This document shows positions 56,863 to 64,000 of a stretch of 64,000 nucleotides of DNA, piece by piece. Both the position numbers and the translations under genes were made by a program. This DNA is from Ruminococcus sp. (GTDB lineage: Bacteria > Bacillota > Clostridia > Oscillospirales > Ruminococcaceae). The stretch covers positions 1 to 64,000 of the forward strand of contig JAFXNC010000005.1 in assembly GCA_017529875.1 (NCBI GenBank). Direction: 5' to 3'. The notes beneath the pieces are model-generated. The model saw nothing but the letters and a program-made list of their open reading frames with translations, searched no databases and had not been told where the DNA came from. Each line of letters starts with the position of its first letter. Within the stretch, counting starts at the first letter, position 1.

Positions 56863-57513
56863 ATGCGTAAAAGAATATTATCAGCCTGTGCTGCATTGAT
56901 CGTTATGACAACGGCAACGCTTTCGGCATATGCCGAGGGAGAAAAGGGTTATGTCAACCCCAACGCCGGAGATAAGGCTTTTCTCGGAATAAGCTACAAC
57001 GTGGAATATGCGGTCGAACCCACCTACACGGTGGAGATACCCGCGATGGTCACTCTGCCGAAGGTCGGTGCAACAGGCGAAGATGCCTATGTTGACGCTG
57101 AGATCAAAGTCTCGGACATAACCGGCCTCTCTAATAGAGAGGCTGTGGAAGTCAGACTGCACTCCGGGACAATAAACTGGAATCATCAGTATGATGACGG
57201 CAATTATGCCCTGTGCGTCAGATACGACGGCGGAGCGTATGGGGGAGCACAACCATGTATCGATTATTCGCTGAGCGTCCGGCGCAAAGGCAAATCATAT
57301 TTTGATCAGATCTATTCAGGCGGTCTGGTGGATCTCTTTACACAGGACGGCACCGCAGTTCTGCGCTTTTCGGACTCCGTCGTTTTCGACAAGCCAGGTC
57401 TCACCAATGACGACTATTTCAGAGTCTTCGCGGGGACCTATGTCGGTGAACTGTACTTTGATATCAGTGTGGTCACAGCTGTGATCATAGGACCGGGGGG
57501 TGGAGAGTCATAA
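56863..57513 (+). CDS. Secreted VTIP-domain protein, operon gene 3
   Basis: 216 residues. Signal peptide ending AYA (residue 24). The VTIP-like start is PTYTVEIPAMVTLPK (about 53-67), and the end is AGTYVGELYFDISVV. The middle is longer than in the four small paralogues. AAGGAGGT lies 7 bases before the ATG at 56863; an ATG 6 bases earlier overlaps it. The stop overlaps the next start (TAATG), so the two are coupled. Confidence 0.75.
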   Translation: MRKRILSACAALIVMTTATLSAYAEGEKGYVNPNAGDKAFLGISYNVEYAVEPTYTVEIPAMVTLPKVGATGEDAYVDAEIKVSDITGLSNREAVEVRLHSGTINWNHQYDDGNYALCVRYDGGAYGGAQPCIDYSLSVRRKGKSYFDQIYSGGLVDLFTQDGTAVLRFSDSVVFDKPGLTNDDYFRVFAGTYVGELYFDISVVTAVIIGPGGGES

Positions 57514-59630
57514 TGAAAATGAAAGGAAAACTGCTCTCCGGCATAACAGCCTTTGCCCTGGCTCTCGGAACGGCGTCGCTCCTGCCCGGGACGGTTTCCG
57601 GAGGCGGTACCGTTATCCGGACAGATGCTCTTGAGATCAACGGCGTGGAGTATGACAAAGTTCCTGAAATATACCAGGCGGGCATCGTCCTTGAAGACGG
57701 GATGACATTTGATACGACCTTTTACGGTTACAACAACTATGTGAGCTACTATCCTCTGATCGCTGAGGATAAGCTGACCGTCAAAGAAGGCCCCGGCTAT
57801 ACGACCGGTGAGACCGCATACCCCGAAGAAAGTCTCGGCGATGTAAAGAGCATTGCGTATAAGGTGGACGGAGAGAAAAAATACCTTGATTATGTTCTTA
57901 AAGACGGTTCGGAGTACAGGCTGTATGACAATGCATCCACCGACACTAAGAAACTGGTCCTGAGATTCTTCGATTATTACTCATCCAGTTTCTGGGGCAT
58001 AGGCTATCAGACTGTCGCCGACAAGGATTATGCCGGGCTCAGCGAAGGGTTAGCCGCTCCCGAGAAGATACGCTTCAGTACTGAGGGCACCTCGAAAAAG
58101 CTGAGAGTGAACTGTTCGGTCGGAACGATCGACAGTACCAGCGATTACTACGATACCGTACCCGGAACATTATACGCGAATATTGAAACTATCGTTCCTT
58201 CCCGAAACAGTAACGGCACGTATGTCCTGCTGTTCACCTATAAGGACGGCGATGAGACCAAGCTCTACGGGCTGAGGGACAACAAAGGCCTGGAAGTCAT
58301 CTCTCTGAGCTATGACGCAGATGCCGATGAATGGGTAGCGGATCTTGTACGCGATCCCACCACCACTAAGGTGGTCTATCCCGAAGACGAGATGTACTAT
58401 GTCACTATCCCCGCACAGATAACTCTCGGGGATGACGACAACAACAAAGCTGCCGTTTCGCTGAGCCATGTCAGACTTGCTCCCAGTCAATTGATCAAGG
58501 TAGCCCTTACCGAGACAAACGACCCCGAGGGAAGATACAGGCTTTTCTACCAGAGAGGCAACACCGTCCCGGATCCCGGCGATTACGTTGAGTACAACAT
58601 CGAGACGCTGGACGAAAACGGCCAGAGCACAGGCGATCTGAAACTCGGCGATTACTTCGTGGGAGCTTCTACCCCGAAGGAAGAAGATATGGATTCGGTC
58701 ATTGCTTCGCAGGATCTGAGATTTGTGGGACCTCTCGGCGACGGTCCGCGCAGCGCAGGTCTGTATAAAGGCACAGTCACCTTTACGGTCTCGCTGTTCA
58801 AGCCATTGCTCATAACCGGCGGAGAGGGCTACAGCAGAGTTATCTATTATACTGAAGGTCTGACCTGGGAACAGATAGCAGCTCAGCCTGAGAACAACGA
58901 GGTCATTATCGACGATGAAGGTTATGTAAGGATGCTGTTCAACAACAGATACCGTAAGGTCATAAAGGGTACTAACTCACCGGACCCCTGGACAGAGGTC
59001 ATGTCTGACGAAGAATACGATCCTTCAATGGTTTATTCTGTTGACAGAGATCTCAACTATGAGACTTTTAAGACCTTTAATGTTACTGTCGGAGACCGTA
59101 CTGTTACCGTTAATTATCTTCCCGGTATGTGCTGGTATGAGGTAATGAATTCAAGACAGAACCCCGAAATAGGTATAAGCAATAGGGATTCTGCCGCTGT
59201 TCGCGTTTACTCTGGTTCCGACTACACATACTGTGAGATCATCAAGGACAACGGCGAGGAGGCCGGTAATAACAGATACACCAACCTCGGTAAATTCGAT
59301 GTGGTGGATCCTGACGGAGTGTACTTTGCCGATATCGACGGTACTTATAATCAGCTGAGTATAAGATACCTTTTCGCCGGTGAAGATGTTGTAACAGTCA
59401 GATATCCCGGCGGAACAACATGGGCTGAGGCTTTGAGTTCTGTCGTTGGAGCCACTCTCAAGATCGACGATGACGGAGTTGTAATGATCCTGTACAAGGG
59501 CGAATACCGAAAGCTCTACAACAGTTACATGGGTTATGTTTCAGGTCAGTATCAGGAGATAAAAACCTATGTATTCGGAACAGATGCTGTGAACAGATAC
59601 ACCACCGTCTACATCGAATACGATACGTAA
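57513..59630 (+). CDS. Large secreted VTIP-domain protein with triple C-terminal repeats, operon gene 4
   Basis: 705 residues. Signal peptide about 1-38. An unfamiliar N-terminal part of 250 residues leads to the VTIP module at about 294 (MYYVTIPAQITLGDDDNN) ending AGLYKGTVTFTVSLF near 430. After it come three diverged repeats of about 90-100 residues, each opening with Gly-x-x-Trp (TEGLTWEQIAA, LPGMCWYEVMN, PGGTTWAEALS) and closing with a YRKL-like stretch. No sorting signal. Possibly the tip or major binding component. Confidence 0.75.
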   Translation: MKMKGKLLSGITAFALALGTASLLPGTVSGGGTVIRTDALEINGVEYDKVPEIYQAGIVLEDGMTFDTTFYGYNNYVSYYPLIAEDKLTVKEGPGYTTGETAYPEESLGDVKSIAYKVDGEKKYLDYVLKDGSEYRLYDNASTDTKKLVLRFFDYYSSSFWGIGYQTVADKDYAGLSEGLAAPEKIRFSTEGTSKKLRVNCSVGTIDSTSDYYDTVPGTLYANIETIVPSRNSNGTYVLLFTYKDGDETKLYGLRDNKGLEVISLSYDADADEWVADLVRDPTTTKVVYPEDEMYYVTIPAQITLGDDDNNKAAVSLSHVRLAPSQLIKVALTETNDPEGRYRLFYQRGNTVPDPGDYVEYNIETLDENGQSTGDLKLGDYFVGASTPKEEDMDSVIASQDLRFVGPLGDGPRSAGLYKGTVTFTVSLFKPLLITGGEGYSRVIYYTEGLTWEQIAAQPENNEVIIDDEGYVRMLFNNRYRKVIKGTNSPDPWTEVMSDEEYDPSMVYSVDRDLNYETFKTFNVTVGDRTVTVNYLPGMCWYEVMNSRQNPEIGISNRDSAAVRVYSGSDYTYCEIIKDNGEEAGNNRYTNLGKFDVVDPDGVYFADIDGTYNQLSIRYLFAGEDVVTVRYPGGTTWAEALSSVVGATLKIDDDGVVMILYKGEYRKLYNSYMGYVSGQYQEIKTYVFGTDAVNRYTTVYIEYDT

Positions 59631-59666
59631 TAAACAAATCAAATATTTTACAAGAGGTGTAAAACC

Positions 59667-60212
59667 ATGAAAATGAAAAGAATCCTTGCGGGCGTTTCCG
59701 CACTCGCAGCTGCAGCTGCAATGTCAGTGACTGTCTTCGCGCAGGCCGAGGAGACAGAGACTATCATCAGACCTATCGGCGGCGATCCCTTCATTACTGA
59801 TCCCGATCACAACGGCACAGCCGATACTGCGGTACTGTTCAGCACCGAGCCCGGCTATGTGGTAACTATCCCCAAGACCGTTGTTCTTTCCGGCAACAGA
59901 AACACCACCTACACCGGCTCCGCTCAGATCGAGGCCTCCGAGGTGTTCCTCGACAATAATCAGGCTGTCATGGTCAAGATCAACAATGCAGCCGACTTTA
60001 CCCTTACTTCTGCTACCGGTAACGACCTCGGATACACCGTAAAGGTAGGCAGCTCTGAGGAGGCTGTTGAGGCAGGAAGACCTGTTGCGATCTTTACAAA
60101 CAACTCCACCGCTCCCGCTGTGCTGAACTTTGAAACAGTTTCAGCTCCCCAGTATGCCGGTGACTATTCCGACACTCTCACATTTGATATCAGCGTTGCA
60201 GTATCCAACTAA
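59667..60212 (+). CDS. Small secreted VTIP-domain protein, operon gene 5
   Basis: 181 residues. Signal peptide ending FAQA (about 26). VVTIPKTVVLSGN starts the module at 65-77, and YAGDYSDTLTFDISVAV ends it at the C-terminus. Between lie mostly beta strands. No Cys and no wall-sorting signal. Paralogue of the next three genes. AAGAGGTG precedes the ATG. The repeated small subunit layout suggests a polymeric surface structure. Confidence 0.8.
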   Translation: MKMKRILAGVSALAAAAAMSVTVFAQAEETETIIRPIGGDPFITDPDHNGTADTAVLFSTEPGYVVTIPKTVVLSGNRNTTYTGSAQIEASEVFLDNNQAVMVKINNAADFTLTSATGNDLGYTVKVGSSEEAVEAGRPVAIFTNNSTAPAVLNFETVSAPQYAGDYSDTLTFDISVAVSN

Positions 60213-60224
60213 GGAGGAGATCAT

Positions 60225-60797
60225 ATGAAAAAGATCATAGCATCTGCTGCGGCTCTTGTATTTGCAGGAACTATGGCAGTCAGCGTCTTCGCTCAGGCTG
60301 ATGAGCAGGACGTTACCACAGTTCAGCCTGTGGGCAGGGTCGCCGGCACTGACGGTTTCGACCTGACCCCCACCCCCGCTGAGCCCGACACCGAAGTCAA
60401 GGCAGTCGTTGACCCGGGTTACATCGTAACTATCCCTGAGACTGTTGAGCTTTTCGGCACCTACGGTACCAAGTATACCAACACCGCCGACGTCAGCGCA
60501 GAGAGAGTTCTTCTCGAATCCGGCTACGCCCTTAACGTAGCGATCTCCAGCGCGTCTGCTTTCAATCTCAAGACTTCCGAATCCGCCGCATATTCTCTGC
60601 CTTACACCGTAAGCACAGAACTGTGGGGCCCTGTTGACGACAAGGCAAACGGCGGTGTGGTAGCACAGTTCGGAAACGGTGAGGCTGTTCAGACAGTTGA
60701 GCTCACCTTTGAGACTGACGATGTTCCGCAGTACGCCGGTTCTTTCAAGGACACAGTAACATTCGAAATATCGGTAATGAGGATACCGAACGATTAA
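60225..60797 (+). CDS. Small secreted VTIP-domain protein, operon gene 6
   Basis: 190 residues. Signal peptide ending FAQA. YIVTIPETVELFGTYG at about 66-81, and YAGSFKDTVTFEISVM near the end. The close match of YG/NTADVSAERVLLESG to the corresponding NTTYTGSAQIEASEVFL of gene 5 shows recent duplication. AAGGAGG precedes the ATG; the gap is 12 bases. Confidence 0.8.
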   Translation: MKKIIASAAALVFAGTMAVSVFAQADEQDVTTVQPVGRVAGTDGFDLTPTPAEPDTEVKAVVDPGYIVTIPETVELFGTYGTKYTNTADVSAERVLLESGYALNVAISSASAFNLKTSESAAYSLPYTVSTELWGPVDDKANGGVVAQFGNGEAVQTVELTFETDDVPQYAGSFKDTVTFEISVMRIPND

Positions 60798-60812
60798 AGG
60801 AGGAAATGAACA

Positions 60813-61325
60813 ATGAAGAAAAAGATGATCGCACTTATGACAACTCTCGCAGTAGCGAGCACCGCAACTGTTACCGCTTTTGCAGTACCTAACGAAGGCA
60901 CAGTTATCAACCCCACTACCGATCCCAAGACCGGAAGCACCGCAGTTCTCTTTGACTCCGGCGACGAGTATTATGAGGTCATTATCCCCGCTCAGGTAGT
61001 TCTTTCTACCACCGCAGAGCAGGAGGTTTCTGTCGTGGCTCAGAACGTAAGACTGAGACAGCCAGCCAACGGTGCCAAGTTTATCCAGGTATCTGTCAGC
61101 CAGAACAACGACTTCAATGTATACAACGGCAGCGATTCCTTTGAGTATTCTGTCAAATTAAAGAATTCTGGAAAACCTCTTTCTGCCGGCAGCGGTGTCC
61201 TTGCTTTTGACCATGACGATCATCAGGAGATCCTATTCGGCACTGTTGACATGGATGATGTTCATGCAGCCGGTAACTATACCGGTAATCTGACCTTTGA
61301 TATCACGACAGAGATATTGAGCTGA
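60813..61325 (+). CDS. Small secreted VTIP-domain protein, operon gene 7
   Basis: 170 residues. Signal peptide ending AFA (about 24). The module starts YYEVIIPAQVVLSTT at about 53-67, with the Thr replaced by Ile, and ends AGNYTGNLTFDITTEI. Fewer acidic residues than genes 5 and 6. AAAGGAGG precedes the ATG. Confidence 0.8.
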   Translation: MKKKMIALMTTLAVASTATVTAFAVPNEGTVINPTTDPKTGSTAVLFDSGDEYYEVIIPAQVVLSTTAEQEVSVVAQNVRLRQPANGAKFIQVSVSQNNDFNVYNGSDSFEYSVKLKNSGKPLSAGSGVLAFDHDDHQEILFGTVDMDDVHAAGNYTGNLTFDITTEILS

Positions 61326-61343
61326 TCACGGAGGTAGACGAAT

Positions 61344-61832
61344 ATGAAGAAAAAGCTCATAAGCGGACTTTCCGCACTTGCAATGCTGGCTATGCCTCTC
61401 ACGGCTTATGCTGACCAGACCATTACCGAGCTGACCGATCCCCCGCAGGGCGATGCTGAGATAACCACCAACATCGACCCCACCTTCACCGTGACTATCC
61501 CTTCGGATGTTACCGTGGCTTTCGGTGACAACGATACTGCCTTCGGCACCGTTGAGCTGACACAGGCTCAGCTGGAGATCAATGCAGGCGTCAAGGTAAC
61601 AGTCACCACCGACGGCGAGCTCAACAACGCTGCTGACGCTGCCCAGGTGATCCCCTACACCCTTACCTCTGAGGGCGCAGATATCGGCAAGGTATATGCT
61701 CAGGTGTTCACACAGGAGGGCGAAAGCTTCGACCTCACCATCCACATCGAGGATGCCGACTGGAACAGTGCTTACGCCGGTTCTTACAGCGATACCGTAG
61801 TATTCGATGTTGAATACGTCGTTTCAAACTGA
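61344..61832 (+). CDS. Small secreted VTIP-domain protein, operon gene 8
   Basis: 162 residues. Signal peptide ending AYA (about 23). PTFTVTIPSDVTVAFGDND at 46-64, and AGSYSDTVVFDVEYVV at the end. It carries the least insertion between the two ends. ACGGAGG precedes the ATG. A further 15 bases lead to the anchored gene. Confidence 0.8.
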   Translation: MKKKLISGLSALAMLAMPLTAYADQTITELTDPPQGDAEITTNIDPTFTVTIPSDVTVAFGDNDTAFGTVELTQAQLEINAGVKVTVTTDGELNNAADAAQVIPYTLTSEGADIGKVYAQVFTQEGESFDLTIHIEDADWNSAYAGSYSDTVVFDVEYVVSN

Positions 61833-61847
61833 TAAGGAGTTGATGGC

Positions 61848-62495
61848 ATGAAAAAAGCCGCAGCCTTCCTGCTGTCGCTTTCGATGCTTGCAGCGGTCTC
61901 GTTGACGGCATTTGCTGACGATACCCCGCCGCCGAACACAGCTCCCGGAGAAGCAGTCATAGGCACCGAGGTGCCTGCGGGTCACACCGTGACTGTAACT
62001 CTGATAGGCGAGGGCTCCTACACCCTCGACGGCAGCACCGGTTCGGTGTTCACGGTGGAACGCCTCGCCCAGCCCAAGCTGGAGATCACTCCCGGCGAGG
62101 GAGGGGAGATCGTTTCGGTGACTCTCAACGGCACCGAGATAGTCTCCGAGGTCATCGACGGCAAATATCAGCTTGCGCCTGTTTACGAGGACAAGGACAT
62201 AGTCATCACGATAGAGACGCACTTTGTCCCTCCCGACAGCTCCGAGTCCGAGCCTGACAGCTCCGAGTCCGAGCCTGACAGCTCCGAATCAGAGCCCGAG
62301 AGCTCCGAGTCCGAGCCCGAAAGCTCCGAGTCAGAGTCCAAGCCTGACAGCTCCGAGCCCACAAGCTCCGTTCCTGACAACCACAACACCAACCCCTCTA
62401 CGGGCGTTATTGGCGGTGTGTCGGCAGGCACGATAGTTCTGATAGCTGCACTCACAGCTGTAAAGCGTAAAGGCAAAGACAGCAACGAAGAATAA
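61848..62495 (+). CDS. Wall-anchored stalk protein with NPSTG signal, operon gene 9
   Basis: 215 residues. Signal peptide ending AFA (about 23). A beta domain (GHTVTVTLIGEGSYTLDGST to about 125) is followed by a Ser/Glu/Pro stalk of DSSESEP repeats, then NPSTG at about 182-186, a hydrophobic helix (VIGGVSAGTIVLIAALTAV) and KRKGKDSNEE. This NPxTG-type sorting signal matches that of the 850-residue protein at 5385. It is the only operon member with a wall anchor, hence the probable base of the structure. Ends at a terminator. Confidence 0.85.
   Translation: MKKAAAFLLSLSMLAAVSLTAFADDTPPPNTAPGEAVIGTEVPAGHTVTVTLIGEGSYTLDGSTGSVFTVERLAQPKLEITPGEGGEIVSVTLNGTEIVSEVIDGKYQLAPVYEDKDIVITIETHFVPPDSSESEPDSSESEPDSSESEPESSESEPESSESESKPDSSEPTSSVPDNHNTNPSTGVIGGVSAGTIVLIAALTAVKRKGKDSNEE
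62235..62339 (+). repeat. Five tandem 21-bp units encoding DSSESEP
   Basis: Five consecutive 21-base units encode DSSESEP three times, then ESSESEP and ESSESES, in the stalk. Silent differences are few, so copy number may vary between strains. Confidence 0.85.
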
Positions 62496-62504
62496 AGCAT
62501 AAAA

Positions 62505-62536
62505 ATCCCCGCAGGGCGTTTCCTGCGGGGAATTTT
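62505..62536. terminator. Terminator of the secreted-protein operon
   Basis: ATCCCCGCAGG and CCTGCGGGGAAT arms followed by TTTTTG on the plus strand, with A-runs on the other side, so it can serve the ABC genes converging from the right. Confidence 0.9.
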
Positions 62537-62553
62537 TGCGTCTGTATGATTGC

Positions 62554-63531
62554 TCAGCCGGCGGTGTAGATACGTGTGATGATCTCGTCCATGGGCAGCG
62601 ACCGCACCGAGATATCGGTGAAGTCCACAGTGCTTGACAGCGTGGCGAGGAACTCTGTGATGCTGCGCTGCTCGGTGTCCACCTCCAGGCTTATGCGAAG
62701 CCTGTCCTCACCGGGCTTTACCGCAACGCCGTTGATCTCGCTGCCGGTGAAGGGCTTTGCCAGAGTCAGGTCGATCATTTTCTTGCTGCCCAGGGTCGTC
62801 CTGAGCTTGTCAAGAGAGTTATCAAATACTTTTCTGCCGTGGTTGATGATGATGACGTTGTCCGCCAGCTGTTCCACGTCTTCCAGGTCGTGGGTAGTCA
62901 GGATGAAGGTGGTGCCGTTTCGGTTCATCCGGGAGATCACCTCGCGGATCTTGTTCTTGGCGATGACGTCCAGACCGATAGTGGGCTCGTCGAGGAACAC
63001 GATCTTCGGCGCGTGGAGCATGGACATGATGAACTCACATTTCATCCGCTCTCCCAGGGAAAGCACTCTTGTGGGCTTGTGTATCACGTCCCCCACGTCG
63101 AACAGCTCTGTCATATCGTCAAGGCGCTTTTTGTAGTCGGCGTCGGAGATGCCGTAGATAGCCTTGTTCATGGCGAAGCTGTCCACAGGCGGGATGTCGA
63201 AGATGAGCTGGGACTTCTGCCCGAAGACTGCGCCTATCCTGCGGACGTATTTTGTCCTGTCTTTGGCAGGGGAGAAGCCCATTACGTCGATGCTGCCGCC
63301 GGTGGGGAACAGCGCCCCGCAGAGCATCTTGATAGTGGTGGACTTGCCCGCGCCGTTGGGCCCGAGGATGCCGCAGACAGTGCCCTCCTCAATGGTGAAG
63401 GACACCCCGTCAACGGCGCTGACGGTCACTTTCTCGCGCTTGAAAAAGCTTTTGAGCGCCGCGGAAAAGCCGCTGCCGCGCTTGTATGTGGTGTAGATCT
63501 TGGAGAGGTCCCGGACCTTGATGATCTCCAT
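62554..63531 (-). CDS. ABC transporter ATP-binding protein
   Basis: 325 residues from MEIIKVRDLSKIYTTYKRGS. Walker A GPNGAGKSTTIK, the signature LSLGERMKCEF, Walker B IVFLDEPTIGLDV and a C-terminal extension are present. The LSLGERMK form and the long first strand are typical of the ABC-2 group with PF06182-type permeases, involved in export. The start overlaps the permease stop by one base (TAATG). Confidence 0.92.
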   Translation of the reverse strand: MEIIKVRDLSKIYTTYKRGSGFSAALKSFFKREKVTVSAVDGVSFTIEEGTVCGILGPNGAGKSTTIKMLCGALFPTGGSIDVMGFSPAKDRTKYVRRIGAVFGQKSQLIFDIPPVDSFAMNKAIYGISDADYKKRLDDMTELFDVGDVIHKPTRVLSLGERMKCEFIMSMLHAPKIVFLDEPTIGLDVIAKNKIREVISRMNRNGTTFILTTHDLEDVEQLADNVIIINHGRKVFDNSLDKLRTTLGSKKMIDLTLAKPFTGSEINGVAVKPGEDRLRISLEVDTEQRSITEFLATLSSTVDFTDISVRSLPMDEIITRIYTAG

Positions 63532-64000
63532 TATCCGCCCACCCCCTCGTATCGTTTTATCATAATGTGGTATATCCATATCCCGAAGGCCAGGAACACC
63601 AGGCAGGGAATGACAGCGATGAGCATATACCCCTCGACCTCTCCCAGCAGCGCAGACGCCGGGAAGAACCCTACCGACGCCACCGGGATGATGAAGGCTG
63701 TCAGCACCTTGACGGCCTTGGGAAAGATGCCCGCGGGGTACTTGCCGAACTCGGAGATGCTGTCGAAGATCTCGGGTATGCGGGAGTTGCCCACCCATTT
63801 GAAGCTTATGGCTGCCATGATAAGGTCAAGGCCGCACAGCACAGCCGCCCCTGCTAAGAACAGCACCATAAACGCCGGTACTCCGGCGGCGGAGGTGCAG
63901 CTTTTGACAGCGGAGACCACCGTCATCACCAGCCCGCCGATGAACAGTCCCAGGCTGCCGGTGGAGAAGTTCACCGCCGTCAGGTAGAACAGCGGCGGCA
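63531..64000 (-). CDS. ABC-2 permease (PF06182-like), partial
   Basis: The last 155 or so residues, with four hydrophobic helices (MVLFLAGAAVLCGLDLIMAA; EGYMLIAVIPCLVFLAFGIW), are present; the gene continues beyond the right edge. SRIPEIFDSISEFGKYP and FIIPVASVGFFPASALLG match the conserved blocks of the YbbA/YbbN-type ABC-2 family 6 permeases. Partner of the ATPase at 62554. Confidence 0.85.
   Translation of the reverse strand, partial: PPLFYLTAVNFSTGSLGLFIGGLVMTVVSAVKSCTSAAGVPAFMVLFLAGAAVLCGLDLIMAAISFKWVGNSRIPEIFDSISEFGKYPAGIFPKAVKVLTAFIIPVASVGFFPASALLGEVEGYMLIAVIPCLVFLAFGIWIYHIMIKRYEGVGG

Noticed and set aside
62235-62339. CRISPR array, from the evenly spaced 21-bp repeats
   Set aside because: There are no spacers; the repeats are in frame and encode the Ser/Glu/Pro stalk.

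Overview
The window looks like a chromosome segment of a Gram-positive anaerobic Clostridia member, probably Ruminococcus or a close relative (inference). The grounds are xylan and mannan accessory enzymes (GH67, GH113, a sialate O-acetylesterase-type esterase), rubredoxin, NPxTG-type wall-sorting tails, BspA-type leucine-rich repeats, AGGAGG-type ribosome sites on most genes and a Firmicutes-type LexA promoter. No rRNA or CRISPR array was seen. Two tRNA-Ser genes lie at 22.3-22.5 kb.

Layout. 0-10.2 kb: a metallophosphoesterase tail, kptA, an array of tiny hydrophobic ORFs, a broken YbaK/ProX-type deacylase, an esterase, a YaiI/YqxD protein, a minus-strand cluster (850-residue wall-anchored protein, HEAT-like, pentapeptide-repeat, GNAT and unknown genes), and an SOS-type Y-family polymerase with a YolD partner. 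10.2-13.3 kb: a gene fragment, a second tiny-ORF array, two secreted paralogues sharing a promoter/signal-peptide cassette, a LysR fragment and a GNAT gene. 13.4-17.7 kb: a redox operon (flavodoxins, FMN reductase, Fe-alcohol dehydrogenase, ABM monooxygenase) ending in a truncated carboxymuconolactone decarboxylase. 17.6-22.3 kb: a decayed mobile-element region (VirD4/TraG-like coupling protein, ClpP-like protease, 5'-truncated DUF4143 ATPase, third tiny-ORF array) next to tRNA-Ser. 22.7-34 kb: GIY-YIG protein, GH113, RlmA-like methyltransferase, lipid kinase, then a xylan side-chain operon (alpha-glucuronidase, isochorismatase-like, HIT, acetylesterase), a divergent EamA-like transporter and a LysR regulator. 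34.9-38.9 kb: mgtE, murA, rubredoxin. 38.9-45.5 kb: response regulator, ABC ATPase, four tandem paralogous permeases and a sensor kinase, resembling antimicrobial-peptide immunity loci. 45.5-54.4 kb: Rrf2 regulator, acetyltransferases, Nudix, methyltransferase, PHP phosphoesterase, a propeller-GGDEF receptor and a second lipid kinase. 54.7-62.5 kb: a nine-gene operon of secreted proteins. 62.55 kb to the end: an ABC exporter.

Two features look most likely to be new. First, the 54.7-62.5 kb operon: one consensus promoter and one terminator enclose a membrane-anchored protein, a BspA-LRR protein, two large secreted proteins, four small secreted paralogues and an NPSTG-anchored stalk protein. 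Six of them share a module that begins Tyr-x-Val-Thr-Ile-Pro and mostly ends Ala-Gly-x-Tyr-x-Asp-Thr-x-Thr-Phe. This suggests an extracellular fibre or coat. Second, three separate loci (1.15, 10.7 and 21.5 kb) carry tandem ORFs of 22-27 codons encoding single hydrophobic segments, each with a strong ribosome site, ending in a 5-7 codon micro-ORF and the same GCGTCCG-type hairpin. Two of these loci also share about 230 bp with a conserved stem and a promoter firing toward a Sec-signal ORF.
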